From the NCBI GenBank assembly GCA_963576475.1, contig OY754979.1, positions 34,447,778-34,511,777 on the forward strand: 64,000 bases of DNA, written 5' to 3'. The notes beneath the pieces are model-generated. The model did not search any database and was not told the DNA's origin. It saw only the letters and a list, made by a program, of their open reading frames with translations. This DNA is from Molanna angustata. Lineage: Eukaryota > Arthropoda > Insecta > Trichoptera > Molannidae. Shown in pieces: positions 44,330 through 56,212 of the stretch. The position numbers and the translations under genes were made by a program. Position 1 is the stretch's first letter, and the number at the start of each line of letters is the position of its first letter.

Positions 44330-44705
44330 CTGGCGCAGTTCAGGGGTGAAATCTATGCGAGAACACCGTCACTTCATTTATAAGGACTGTTGCTTTCATT
44401 GTTTACAAATAAAACAATTTATCAATAGATGGCGTTACAAAAAAGGTTTCTTCGTTACTTCATAGATGGCAATAGTACCTACCTACTTATAATTCCTTAT
44501 TTTCTGGTGAATTGTTACACATTATTCAAATATATAGAACTTTCATACATTACATTGATAAGGGAACTCGATAAGAAAGCATGATTGATGAACGTTAACG
44601 TGTTAACGTAAACCAGCCGATGACAGGTCGTAAGCCCTGTAGGTGCCTTGAGTTCCTGGTTCTTGTAAAATATCCCAACTTAGTCTCTATTGAGATGTTA
44701 AAAAG
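44330..44705 (-). mobile_element. Repeat family E, long copy
   Basis: Reverse complement of the 37640-38000 arrangement: GATGGCGTTACAAAAAAGG, then TTATTTTCTGGTGAATTG, CAGCCGATGACAGGTCGTAA and AGTCTCTATTGAGATG. It supports the order of blocks in the family. Confidence 0.65.
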
Positions 44706-44709
44706 TTTG

Positions 44710-45640
44710 TCAGTAAAAATATTTTAAGTCATTTGTGTACTTACCTACCTACTCCATAAGTGTATAGAGAGGAAAAGTATTGCTTAACATTTCAAAACAG
44801 AATTATTTTCTAATATAAGCCCTAGTAATAAATAGTTTGTTGGTAATAAATGTTATAAAAATAAAAAAAGGAAAAAAGTTGATAGGCAGACATATGGACG
44901 CCGGGACATTAAAAAATATGGAGATCCATGTTTTGTATATTTTTGAAGCGAACATGACATAACATTATGTATGTACAAGACACAATTTATTCCAACAGAC
45001 GTCTACTACAAATTTATATGTTTATTCAAATGATGAGGACAAAAAAATATGTTGATATGCAAATCCACACTAAAGTTGATAAATAAATATGAACATATGA
45101 TCTGATTGTATTGAGAGAACGTGCCAATGAGTCATTTCATTAACATAATCACATCTCTTAAACGGTATTGCTCGATGATGATGACACACGGAATGAACGT
45201 TTCAAAATTTAGATATTTAAATTGACACTGTTCAGACGTCAATTCGTTAGGCTCGCTATTTAAATAGATCCTTGGTTCTCAAAAGTAAAAAAATTATTCG
45301 TCCTTAAATAATACTATAGTTTGATTTTAGCCACGCTTCTTACAAGGAGGTAACTAATAATCTTGCATTATTTCTCAAACTAAAATAAATATTTATGAAA
45401 AGGTTATGTATGTATTTCAAATAATTTATTCCTCTGTGTCTTTCAATTCTCTTCGTCTTTTACAGATTCTCTGTTAATAATATCGGAGTCGAATTATTAT
45501 TTAATTATGTGTTAGCTCATTTCACACCTTTGTGATAAAGGTGTGAAAAATGAATAAATAAAAATAAATAAATAAATATTATGTTTGTTGAGGTAATGAT
45601 TGTGAGTGCAGAAAGTTGAGATTGTGTACCTATATATTTA
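44710..45640. other. No recognised feature
   Basis: AT-rich sequence without supported genes or clear repeats. Confidence 0.4.
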
Positions 45641-45654
45641 GTGTGGAACGGGAA

Positions 45655-45815
45655 CAATCACCTGGTTCATAGTTGCATATAATCGTACAACCCGGGTCTT
45701 TTTAAAATCCGAATTAATAAACTCTTTTCTAGATTGCAAACCCCTCCCAACGCTACGTAGTGCGCTTCTTCGGAAGAGTAAAATGGACCCAAATCCTAAT
45801 AGCTGGCGTCCCCTA
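45655..45815 (-). repeat. Dispersed repeat family J
   Basis: Minus-strand copy of 6060-6260: AAACCCCTCCCAACGCTACG, GTGCGCTTCTTCGGAAGAGT and AATGGACCCAAATCCTAATA on the plus strand. A poly-A run of about 20 follows at 45828-45847. Confidence 0.55.
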
Positions 45816-45884
45816 CGTAGACATGTTAAAAAAAAAAAAAAAAAAATAATAAAAATAAAAATTGTCAATAAAAATTGTAAACTG

Positions 45885-45985
45885 CTAGCTCTAGAACAGG
45901 ATTTCCTAGTTGGGTAGCAGTAATCTACTTATTGTTATCATTATAAATATGGTGTGATAAAAGGTAAATAATAAATAAATAAAAT
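45885..45985 (+). repeat. LINE-like 3' end fragment, family L
   Basis: TTTCCTAGTTGGGTAGCAGT then AATATGGTGTGATAAAAGG and an AAATAAATAAAT tail; matches 8570-8668. Confidence 0.45.
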
Positions 45986-46495
45986 CAAATTATTTTATTC
46001 TTTAAATAAAAGAAAATATTATAAAAATAATTCTAGATGCGAACATAACTACTTCACTAGGTTATGAATCTGTTTTTTGCAGTCTTTGATTTATTTAATT
46101 TTATTTTAAGTTTTTTATTTATTAAGGACAGAAATAGCGACAGCAAAACAATAAACAGAACAGTAACTAAAAAAACATGCGCCAAAATTAAAACACTATG
46201 ATGAGCAAAAATCAAAATTAAATAGAAGAGAAGAGAAATACATTATAAATGGAATAGAAAAACAAAAATAAAAAATATATCATAATAAATATGTAAAAAA
46301 AAATTAAAATAAATTCTATAGGTACCTACTTAATGTTATGTGTATGATTTAATTACGCGTGTGTATCTGTCATTGTATGTTATTATACCAAGTTTCATTT
46401 TAACTGTGAATGTATAATACCTATATAAAAAATAATGAATTAGAAACTATTTTTTTTTTGTTAACTTTTTCGATGGACAATACTTGATGTAATTC

Positions 46496-46673
46496 CATTA
46501 TAAAATAAAATAAATTTATAATTTTCTTCCACTTGGTTCAATTTGACTTATTAGTTTCGCTCTAGACGAGCATCTTCAGAGTAGTAACTAATCTGAACTC
46601 TGGAATACTACTCTGAACTTAGTAAATGAAATTAAACCAAGTGGAAGAAAATTATAAATTTGTTTTATTTTAA
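46496..46673. mobile_element. Foldback element with hammerhead-like core
   Basis: Arms (AATTTATAATTTTCTTCCAC then TTGGTTCAATTT, and the complement at 46631-46672) enclose a centre. On the minus strand that centre reads CTGAAGAT-GCTC-GTCTA-GAGC-GAAAC (46554-46579). CTGANGA, a closed stem II and GAAA are the conserved hammerhead core parts. Activity is not shown. Confidence 0.6.
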
Positions 46674-46934
46674 TATATTAATTAGAATAAAGTATTCAAG
46701 GTTCAAAACACATGGTTCAGTTATCTATTCTTACCCCGAGTAGAAACAAATACATAGTCTCCTACCCAAGTCCATTGGGAATTTTATAGGACAAATTCCG
46801 TTCGTCCTCGGCTATTTTATACCACAACCCCTTAATAAGAGGCCAACCTCAAGAGTCGGGGCTCGCCAAATTAATCCAAAATGTATTATAACTTATTTTT
46901 ATAAGAAACTTATTTTATGTTATTACAATGAATT

Positions 46935-47345
46935 TGATATCACCTACAAAGATTGAGATCGCTACGAAGAATCTGTAATAGAACGATCTATGACAGGGTC
47001 AGAAAGAATGTAGGATAAAGAAAGATGTCATTAAAAGAATGAAAGTGAACACATTGAGATGGTTTGGCCACATGGGGAGAATGAATGAGGAACGCCTGAC
47101 GAAGAAAATATACATTGCGGACAGGAATCGAATGAGAGGTCGGGGCCGCCCAAGGAAGGGATGGCACGTCCATGTGAACGGTATTTTGAAAGACGGAAAT
47201 GTTAGAAGCGTGAACAACAGACGAACATGTACAAGACGATGTATGAATGTCGACGAGGTGGGTGATGAATGTATGTCAAGATAGAAGTAAGTGACGTTCG
47301 GTTCCCTCTGCCTACCCCGTGAGGGACATGGCGTGATGGTATGTA
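46935..47345 (+). pseudogene. RTE-like LINE C-terminus and 3' end, best copy
   Basis: An 81-codon open frame reads NTLRWFGHMGRMNEERLTKK, then GRGRPRKGWHVHVNGILKDG and a short tail, then the 3' end GTTCCCTCTGCCTACCCCGT and GGCGTGATGGTATGTAT. It is the cleanest copy of the family tail here. The polymerase core is missing. Confidence 0.8.
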
Positions 47346-48127
47346 TATAGATTGATCATTATATTCTTGGCACGAGTGAAATTCTTTTCACCGAGTGTGA
47401 CCCGACAATGATAGGTGGTAGGTACCTACTATAACGACTACACTATCATCTGTTGTAGATCTTTGATTGTTGGATCTACATAATGTAGTACTTATAGATC
47501 TCGATTCGTGCAGCCTTGCCCACACCTCAGGTTCGACGACGAAGGCCGTATCTGAACGTGGATCGACAACGTTTATGTGATTTTTATTGTTCAAGTCGTA
47601 AAACACACAGTGGCGTACCTATACCTTTACAAATTAATAAAACACACCAAAGGGCATCGTGCTCACAAGAGGTAAAAAATACTTGGGTGAAAAATATCAG
47701 CGGGTATCCATCATAAAAAGATTCCAATGTGTTTAATTATAAACAATTTTTCACTAAATTAATAAAGGTTAATTTTTCTTTTTTTCATTTGTAGAATAGC
47801 AACACCTGTAATTGGAATATATAAAATGTCATTCTATACAAACATACTTTATATGTACCTACACAACACATAACATCATGCAGTTTCCTCATTTAAAGAA
47901 ATATTAATAATAAAAATTGATCTGGGACGCAAGCGAGTCATATCAAATACATCAACACACCTGACGAAATTGATCTATGACCTCTTCTCTATGGTTTTGA
48001 AAGGTCAAATCGCGTCGGGAATCGATTTGTTGGCATATATTATGACGGGCATTTTGACCTTATTGATTTGACACCAATAAGTAGTTATATTGTCTGGCGA
48101 CGTATAAAAAATATTATTAAAAAAGCA
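47346..48127. other. No recognised gene
   Basis: Less AT-rich at 47500-47580. The frames at 47388-47606 and 47516-47716 overlap on opposite strands and neither is recognisable. Confidence 0.4.
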
Positions 48128-48270
48128 CTACATTCAGAATGGGTGGTGAACATCATTACTGAACTATGTAACATTTTACTGTTGTCTGTTGCATTTTCGA
48201 TTACCCGGCTTTAATGGGACACTCCGAATACAATAGTAGAAATGAGTGGAAACACTATTCTATGCCGGTG
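48128..48270 (+). repeat. Dispersed repeat family K, copy 2
   Basis: CATTCAGAATGGGTGGTGAA, GTTGTCTGTTGCATTTTCGA and TTACCCGGCTTTAATGGGAC match 29546-29690 in order. Confidence 0.55.
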
Positions 48271-48364
48271 CCACACTTTATAATAAAGTTTTATAATAAA
48301 AATCACTTTTTTCAAACCACGAGTGAGTTTTTTGATATAACTCTAACTTTACTCATGACACGTT

Positions 48365-48600
48365 GTTAATATGTTCTTATCTTGCCTTAATCTTGAAAAT
48401 CAGTACTTGATAAAAGTCTAATTTTAATCATTCTCTACATTTCATCATAAAAATTAGTCAATACCAACGTTTAGTAAGAAATTGTCATTAATTGTTGTAT
48501 CAATTAATATTATAATTCAATTAATTTAACCTCAAGGATTTCTAAAGTCTGAAGCTGATCTTAATCTTACTTAAATCAACTTCATTAGTAGCTCCGCTGT
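48365..48600. repeat. Dispersed repeat family Q
   Basis: Diverged relative of 9245-9480 (TTAATCTTGAAAATCAGTAC, TCTAAAGTCTGAAGCTGATC). Confidence 0.35.
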
Positions 48601-49610
48601 TCCGAATGAGTGTCATTATTAGCAGTAACGGAATTGCTCATAGAAGCCGAAAATCTTGGCTTGCCTATGAATATTATATTTAGAAATATTTTATATCTAG
48701 ATCTAATATTTTTTGTCTGTTCTATTGAAACTATAACTTCTACAAGATTAAAAATTGAACCGTATGTAGATACGATGCTTGACAGGACCATAAATGTAAA
48801 TATTATTTTGGCATTCGATTTTAAAATATTTTCATGGCAACTCAAATGAACAACGATGCTATAAAATTTTCGACATTTCCCAAATTTCTTCCAGGGTTTG
48901 CCTAGTCCGAGGGTTCTAGGCACGCCCCTGATTATTAGTTGTCATCCGTCCTGAAGAAGAAGCGGTCGCTTCACTCAACTCACTAGCGGTTAAAAAAATA
49001 AAGAGATTTGTAATAATTGAAATGGTTTGTTCTTTAGCTTTGTATGTGGATACGCCATTGTCCATTATGTCCAGTATCCGAGTATCGCTAAGTTAACGAT
49101 GTTTGTACAAGATAAGATATGTTTAATCAGAGAGGAAGGGAAGGATGTATGGACAAGACAAAGGAGTAGGTATTGAGTGAGGTAGGTACCTACCTAACCA
49201 TGTATGTTTATTTGGTATGTTGGGAATTCCACTTTACAGGATTTTATCGCTTGTCAACCACATTATCATACTTTATAGGGACATTCCAATAAGTGATAAA
49301 CAAAACACATCGTACATCCAACAAACAAACCGTCCAACCAACATACACTCCCAAATATTATACCTAAATACAACACAACAAAAGAATCAAATGAACTATA
49401 AGGCCCAAATTCCAAATAAGATGTTTGTGCCGCTAACAATGTATCTAAACGTCAAAATAGTAATTAATGCAAAATTCGTCTGTGTCTATATGTGTCTCTT
49501 TTTTGTGTAAAGCGCTATCTTCTTCTCTCTCTTTGAGACCGTGCTCAAGACAGCGGGATAGCTGTCTTGAAGCAATCTCAACTCTTTTATACATTTCGAG
49601 ACCGGTCTTA

Positions 49611-50621
49611 GGCCCAGAATCATAGTCGCAAAATAGGTACTTAGATGAGTTTAAGTTACAGATTTGTAATCATAGAACTTTGTTTCTCACAGAAGTCATA
49701 AAAAATCGTTACTCATCTCCCGTGAGTTTAAGTCACCAAAATCGGTGACTTTAGACGCTGAGCATGCTTTGAACTGTCAAAATCGTTTAGAAATCTAGTT
49801 CTATTTTAATATTTATTCGATATAAAAACTGGTGAATTTCGAGATATTATTTTTGTGGTGAACATAAAATTATATGCATTAAACAGGGAGCAATAAAATG
49901 TCTGATATATTTGAGTTTTTGCAAAATATTGACAATATTGGGAATACAGATGTGATTAATTTCTCCGATGAATCATTTGCCGCAAGGCGAATGAGACGCC
50001 GCAAATGTTATATTCGAAATATGATAAACCCTTTCGAATTTTATGAAAACTGTGAATTTAAAAAGCGCTACAGATTTTATAGAGAAACTGTCCTCACTGC
50101 CATATTGCCGCTTATTCACGATGGATTGCGAAAAATCAACAACAGAGGCATGCCTATAACGCCTGAAATTAAAATATTGATAGCCCTGAGATTCTATAGT
50201 ACAGAAATTGCTCGGCGTCCACTCCCAAGCATCCTGTTTTTGCTAATTAAAGGCTGATATATTTTTTTAGCATTCATTATTAAACATTATTATAAAAATA
50301 AACAAAACGCGAAAGAAGCAAGCAGATGTTTTGAACTCAAATGACAGTTTAAATTCATAGATTGAAGAGAGAAGATAGAAATTTCAAAGACAAATTTTAA
50401 AAAGTAACCATAGATTTCAAAATAATTGCTGAAAACTTATGAAATTCCTACAGTTTGAGAACTATCAAACTCAACTGAGTTTGAGTGTTATCTCAGCTCA
50501 GACACGTCAGATTTTTGACTATGTTTACCGAAAAACCTACTCAGCTATAAGAAAGTCTTGAGCTATGCTCTCCTGAGGCACTGTTGAGACCTGACTCAAC
50601 TCATGTTTATGATTCTGGGCC
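49611..50621 (+). mobile_element. PIF/Harbinger-type element, 1011 bp
   Basis: Terminal inverted repeats GGCCCAGAATCATA (49611-49624) and TATGATTCTGGGCC (50608-50621). Flanked by TTA on both sides (49608-49610, 50622-50624), the 3-bp target duplication typical of this superfamily. It carries a truncated transposase frame. The ends and duplication are intact, so it moved as a unit, presumably in trans. Confidence 0.88.
49898..50257 (+). CDS. Harbinger-like transposase N-terminal fragment
   Basis: 119 residues from an ATG. RNMINPFEFYENCEFKKRYR, then FYRETVLTAILPLI and PEIKILIALRFYSTE follow the N-terminal helical pattern of HARBI1-type transposases (NPF...EFxxRFR...LxPxxQLLxALRFxAxG). The DDE nuclease domain that should follow, about 200 residues, is absent; the frame ends shortly after the RFYSTE helix. 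It could not cut DNA. It may be a decayed remnant or a retained DNA-binding or interaction domain. The family call is from pattern memory, so moderate. Confidence 0.6.
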   Translation: MSDIFEFLQNIDNIGNTDVINFSDESFAARRMRRRKCYIRNMINPFEFYENCEFKKRYRFYRETVLTAILPLIHDGLRKINNRGMPITPEIKILIALRFYSTEIARRPLPSILFLLIKG

Positions 50622-51792
50622 TTAAGATCAGGCTCAGTGACTTTTGTTTCTTTAATACCATTTTAGTTGAAAATGTGCTCAAGCTGGAGAACGAATCTAT
50701 AATTCGGGCCTAAGGTTAATTTGTAGTTTTAAGAGGGCTTACAACACCAATAACGTAAGAGCCCGTGACTCTCAAACTTACATTGTCATTTTGTATAGTG
50801 GCCCATACAAGATATATAGTATTATTTTTTTTTATTTTTTGCTACTTCCACCAACATCCGCACTGCATATGGGGGTTGTAAACGGCCCCTTGACAGAACG
50901 CTAAGTGAAAGACAAGAAAAAAATGCAAAAATGCGAGAATATATTCTACTGCCTTCAGTATACTGCCTTCATACGATAGAGGTATCGACGGAGTTAGGTG
51001 TGTGACACAATGTTTAAAGTGTATCTATTATTTATTTATCGTATGAAATAGTGAATTAACAATACAGTAATCAAATTAATAAATACACAATTAAATATAA
51101 AACAAAATATGATGATAATATATTCAGGGCACATAGAAGAGACAAGAAAGACCCACGCGCTGTGCCCCGGGTAACGCCAAAAGTCTACTCAATGATAAGA
51201 GGCTGAACAATTTTCCAACTGTCGATTCGTTCAAGAGAATGAAATTCCCATACGTGGATTAACTCAGAATTCGGAGTAAAACATTTTATGTGAGTTTTGT
51301 GTGTCTGTGTGTCTGTCCCCCCCCCCCCCCTTTATAACTTTTGATCCGCTGGATTCACAAAGCCTAAAATTTCAGAATATATAGACAATTTTAGGTACAC
51401 AAAACTTTTATACTCAGTATTTAGAATTTTTGTTCCAATCAGGGGTTATCAACATTTTAATTTTTATAGCATTTGTCCACATATCTCAAAAACTATAAAA
51501 GCCAGAACGCTGAAATTTTGTACAAATATAGTCAAATATAGTATCGCAAATTGGATTTTGAAAAAAGTTCCAGGATTTCTCAAACTGTTTTTATTAAGAA
51601 GCAAAAAATTGGTAGGTATACAATTTTTTGTCTTTAACTGCCTTTATTTCCATTTCTTTTAAGAATATCGAAAAATGCCGAAACATGTAAACTAGAGAAT
51701 TTAATTTTCTATAAGAAATGTTTACATTATAGTAATATATCTCAAAGTTTCTTTTGACAAAGTTTGTATAAATTAATATTATTATTAATTTT

Positions 51793-52028
51793 GTCGGCCC
51801 TCGTGGCTAAGTTGGTTGGATATCTGACTGCTGATCCAAGGGTCCCGGGTTCGATTCCCGGTGGAGACACAGTTTTTAAAATTGTGTTTTCAGTCTGGAT
51901 CTGTGAGACGATTAATATCGTAAGTCTCCAGAATGTGGCAGCTTGTTATTGGGTGCGTGTCAAATAATTATTTGACATAGTACCTGTTAGTTGCCCGAGA
52001 AGCTATATAAAATAAAATAAAAATAAAA
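51793..52028 (+). mobile_element. SINE-A, full copy
   Basis: Head GTCGGCCCTCGTGGCTAAGT, box B GGTTCGATTCCCGG, GGTGGAGACACAG, the complete body with TTTGACATAGTACCTGTTAG, TTGCCCGAGAAGCTATATAA, and an AAATAAAATA tail. The best reference copy in the window. Confidence 0.92.
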
Positions 52029-52039
52029 TATACATATGT

Positions 52040-52110
52040 ATACACAATATCCAAGTTCAACTATACATACTATCGACAGTTGGATCTCATGTGTTACATG
52101 CAACTAGTTA
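52040..52110 (+). mobile_element. Half copy of palindromic family H
   Basis: TTCAACTATACATACTATCG then ACAGTTGGATCTCATGTGTT and ACATGCAACTAGT match the right arm of 6748-6917. The left arm is missing. It lies directly beside a SINE-A tail. Confidence 0.7.
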
Positions 52111-52399
52111 TATAAAAATCTCCCAGCCACACAAAGTGAATTTATTGAAAGAAAGTATATTAATATTGTTTTTTTTCAAATTATTTATAAAAATAGGTAC
52201 CTATTCTTATACTTTTCATGAAAAACTCCCGTAATACGACCATAATAAATTGTTATGTCTCATGAACCTCTAAACGATCATTAATTAGTTTGTGAATATT
52301 TCATGAGTTGTAAGTTGCAACTAGGATGTTCTTTGGTTGGTATCATTTTTTTTTATTAAAAAAATCAATTTCCTTGTTAAACAAGTACCTAGGTAGGTA

Positions 52400-52463
52400 T
52401 ACATCTCCCTACATTCCCTAAATTTAGCATAAATGCTTGTGGTATATGTGACCGAATTCGTTG
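52400..52463 (-). mobile_element. SINE-C body fragment
   Basis: TCCCTACATTCCCTAAATTT and AGCATAAATGCTTGTGG match the body of 14150-14286. The tRNA-like head is absent. Confidence 0.5.
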
Positions 52464-52557
52464 TTAATGGAACGGATCGTACAGTTGGAAGTACCTACTG
52501 CTATAAAGTAACCAATTTGGACCTACACTCACGAAACTTTTCTATGTTAAATACAAA

Positions 52558-52872
52558 ATGTATTGTGGTCAGAAAGAGCGAGTGACCATACCAACCTTAT
52601 ACATATTATGTACCTACACTCGGGAGACCAAACACAACGTATTATTTAATGAGGTTCACATTACTCCTAATGTCCTAATGTCTGTTGAGAATTTTAAAAC
52701 CGCAATCATTTCACTAAATACCGCCAGAGATAAAATTCCTCTTCTAACAACTATACCTATGTTTAATCCACAATCTAGATCTTTGATAACTAATTTGGAC
52801 ATAATTATGTTAGGTTATGTAGATGGCGTCATCCACATACCAAAGAATATCTTTAACACATTCCTAAATTAA
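52558..52872 (+). CDS. Unrecognised 104-residue frame
   Basis: ATG-initiated and open to a TAA. The sequence around NVLMSVENFKTAIISLNTAR is not obviously low-complexity, but no family is recognised. A frame of this length is expected about once by chance in this much AT-rich DNA. Confidence 0.15.
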   Translation: MYCGQKERVTIPTLYILCTYTRETKHNVLFNEVHITPNVLMSVENFKTAIISLNTARDKIPLLTTIPMFNPQSRSLITNLDIIMLGYVDGVIHIPKNIFNTFLN

Positions 52873-54689
52873 ATTTTAATATTCCTTTTATTGAAATTAA
52901 ATAGTTTATCTTACTATTAATGATTTCGTTTCAAAAATCACGAAAAGGAAATTAAAATCAAAGTTATTCATAAATAGCGATGGCATCAGACATTTGATAA
53001 TGATCATAACAATGTAGAATGAAAAACTTATACATAACTGTTGTAATTCATAACTGTTAACGACTCGCGCACTCGAGTTGCATTATTTACAGGTTGTCCC
53101 ATTCTCACCGATAAAAAGGTATACCTACTGTGAAAAAATCCATAGAATGAAATGTGACATTACATTTTCTTGCCAACATTGAATGATTGCATTTGTTCTG
53201 TGGACTTTGGCAACTTTTTTTTCTGTTCAGATTGTTGATTTTTATTTTGTTGACTTTGAATAGATTTGTTTTTAGTTTGGCAATATATGTTTTGTTGACT
53301 TTGACATTTGTTTTTTCTTTGGCATCAACTGCTTTATCGACTTAGTCGACATTTTTAAGTTGGCTTTAGCAACGTAATTTGTGAGCATTTTTTTACCAGT
53401 AAAGTATAAATTTCTTTGTAAATATTGACTACAACAATGAAACATTTTCTCGACATCGAAAAGTGCCAAATATTTAATACAGATTCCCCTGTAGTTGACA
53501 AAATTCAGAAATCTACAAAAATACTAGGTATTTTAATGTGTCATGTTTATTAAGACAAGGAAGAGATGTCAACTTTATTACCTCTGACCAGGTGTGTGTG
53601 TATGTTGGCGACAATCAACTATTCCAAAATCTTGATCCAATTTGAATACAGAATAAAAGAATGCCATTAATGTCAGACGAGACAGTAAATAAATTCCGTG
53701 GAACAAAACAAATGGTTGTTATGTAAGAATGAAATAAAAACGAAATTACCAATTAATCAGAAATACATCAACTCGTTTTTATTCACCAGTTAGCCATTTA
53801 CATAATTTAGTCAACGAATACCTATCTATGCTCACTGACAACCTCAATATAAAAGGACACCTTATACTTCTTTAATTCAGTAAATAGGAAATAATTCAAT
53901 TTGTGTTTTATTCGTTGCAAACAGCTAATATTCATATTTAATTTTTTTTTTTTTTTTTATGTTTTTAATCAATTTCATAAAAAACACATTCTTAAATCGT
54001 TCTACATTTTCTTTCTTTTCCCTTAACGCTTTTGTCCCGTTTCTATTGGGGTACGCTTTGATCATTAATCGTTCTACAGTTAACTACAATAAATTAAATA
54101 ATTCGCAAATTTTGGGTTCAATCACATTGGTTTATTTAGGTTCCGGTGATGCTGTTGTGTGTGTATTTGATCAAGGCGTAAATTGAGATATCTTGGATGT
54201 TATTCCTATTCCATTATTCCATTTCCCTTCCTGTTCAATTAAGGTTTATACTTTTGATTATTAATGTTTTTTTATATATAACTATGTTTTATTTTATGCA
54301 TGTAAAGTTTTTTTGAATGTATAAACGCATTTGGGAAGTTTTCTGGTTTTGTTTTTACTAAATTGTGTTTTCATACAAATCATATATATTATATTATTTT
54401 ACTGCACATATGATATTTTTTTAACATTTAAATCGTAAATTTCTTGTGTTTTGTCGTATTTATATATTCGATACATCTAGCATTTAATCTTATGCCATCG
54501 ATGCAATTATTTAACCAATTCCTACCTTTTTCGGTGATACATTTTTATTCGATCTTCTCGAAGAATAAATCCGGCATTTTCACAAAGATATGATCATATA
54601 TCCACGTGAAGGAAATTGATATTCTTCAATACAAATTGAATCAACCATAGAAACAAGTAGAACAACACGTGGAAGCGGTAAAACGTATA
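52873..54689. other. AT-rich stretch, no recognised gene
   Basis: Contains lysine-rich minus-strand frames near 53180-53470 and a short plus-strand frame at 53959-54186 after a long T run. A TATAAAAGG-like motif is at about 53848. None is recognisable and no link between them can be shown. Confidence 0.35.
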
Positions 54690-55700
54690 AACCAATTACA
54701 ACAAATAATAATTGTGCAAAGCGGAACATGGCAAAGTGCTGGGAGGCTGTGGATATACAACTTATACAAGACATAGGTGCAGCAGGAGTGGAACCAAAGT
54801 ACATATATAGCGTAGTAAGGACTAAAACTATAAGTGCTTAGTACTGAAACTAATATAACTGCAAAACAATACGGAGATTACAACGAGGAATTTGAATTAA
54901 TTGATAAATAAAGAAACGTGAATTTGAGTTGATACTAACTTCTAATAACTGTGCAAGGCAACTTATAAAACCAGTGACTGTGATATGATCGATAATATTT
55001 AGAGCAGTGCATGGTGATGCAGTAAATTACATTGCAAAAACAAAGTGTGAATATCAACAGATGAATTAAACTATTGGTGCTGAAACTAAAGTTTGAGCAT
55101 TCAAACGAATAATAGGATAAAAATATGGAATAAACTGTGATAATCTGGACCATCAAAATATATAAAATATTTACACAGAGATACTTGGATTTCTTTCAAC
55201 TAACACCAAATTTAAAAACTGTGCAAGGCAAATCGCGGGATATGGCGGGATGAAAAGGACAGATATCATATAGGTATATAAACTTACTATTGGTGCTAAA
55301 ACTGAAGCAAGTACACTGAAACCAATCTAAGTGCAACACATATTATAGAGAGATGGAATTATGGAGAAAAAATGAATTACTTTGATACTAATCAGATCTA
55401 AGATATTAAGTTTGTCGACGGACAATTCTGGGAGATACTGTAATTCATTAGGGGCAAAAGCCATTGATGGTCGAAGAGCATCATGACTTTATGGATTGAT
55501 TTCAGTAAGTGCCTTTAATATATCAACAGTGAAACTACAACTAGTGTTGTATGTTATGTCACTAATAGAATTGCAAAAATAGTTGAGGTATAAATAGTAA
55601 AATATAGAAGATATGATTCAACAAAGCCAATATCAAATTCTAAGAATTGTGCCAGGCTAGATGTGACTGTGGTGGATATAGGAGTGCTAGAGAACTAAAG
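54690..55700 (+). repeat. Old, diverged tandem repeat, about 190-265 bp units
   Basis: Similar blocks recur in order: AATAATTGTGCAAAGC (54708), AATAACTGTGCAAGGCAA (54945), AAAACTGTGCAAGGCAAA (55216) and AGAATTGTGCCAGGCTAG (55644). Between them are repeated ATTGGTGCTGAAACTAA-type and TTTGATACTAA-type blocks. One unit has a 70-codon frame with KYIYSVVRTK; it is not conserved in the others. Confidence 0.5.
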
Positions 55701-56212
55701 GTAAATAGGATGTGTGTGTGCGCCACAGAAGCTAGTAATTGAACTGGATCTAGAGGTGTGCAAGTAGGTTATAGTCCAGAGATGAAGATGGCAAACCTTG
55801 GGCTCTATCATGGTGTCCACGAGACGAGGAGGACATCTGGCAGCCGATGGAGGAGAAGACCCTCCCACCACATTCAAGTAGGAACAGGGCAGTAGGGTGA
55901 CCATATTACGCTCCTTCAAGAGCGAGATGGAAACAAAAATAAACACACATTAGAGTTGCAAGAGATACATCCCGATATCACATATAAGTTTGCCAACAAT
56001 TCACAAAAATTGTTAAGTAACATGTTATATATCAAATAATTATAGACAATCTAAATTAGGCAAGTTTTTATATAAGACTTCCTTATTAACATCAATATAA
56101 TTAGCAAATAAATAAAATGACCGAACGTTCTCGACGAGCTGACTCGAAATTATAAATGTTTTGATAATGCCAGGACACATCGAAATTGACAAGACCAATC
56201 CACACTGCATAT

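Noticed and set aside
48585..48923. 112-residue minus-strand frame
   Set aside because: Overlapped by an open frame on the other strand, with no recognisable motif; a chance frame in AT-rich DNA is likelier.
49217..49510. 97-residue plus-strand frame
   Set aside because: Low-complexity Asn/Gln/Ile/Tyr composition driven by AT richness, with no motif.
53959..54186. 75-residue frame after a T run and a TATAAAAGG-like motif
   Set aside because: The promoter-like motif is about 110 bases upstream and unsupported; the protein is not recognised.
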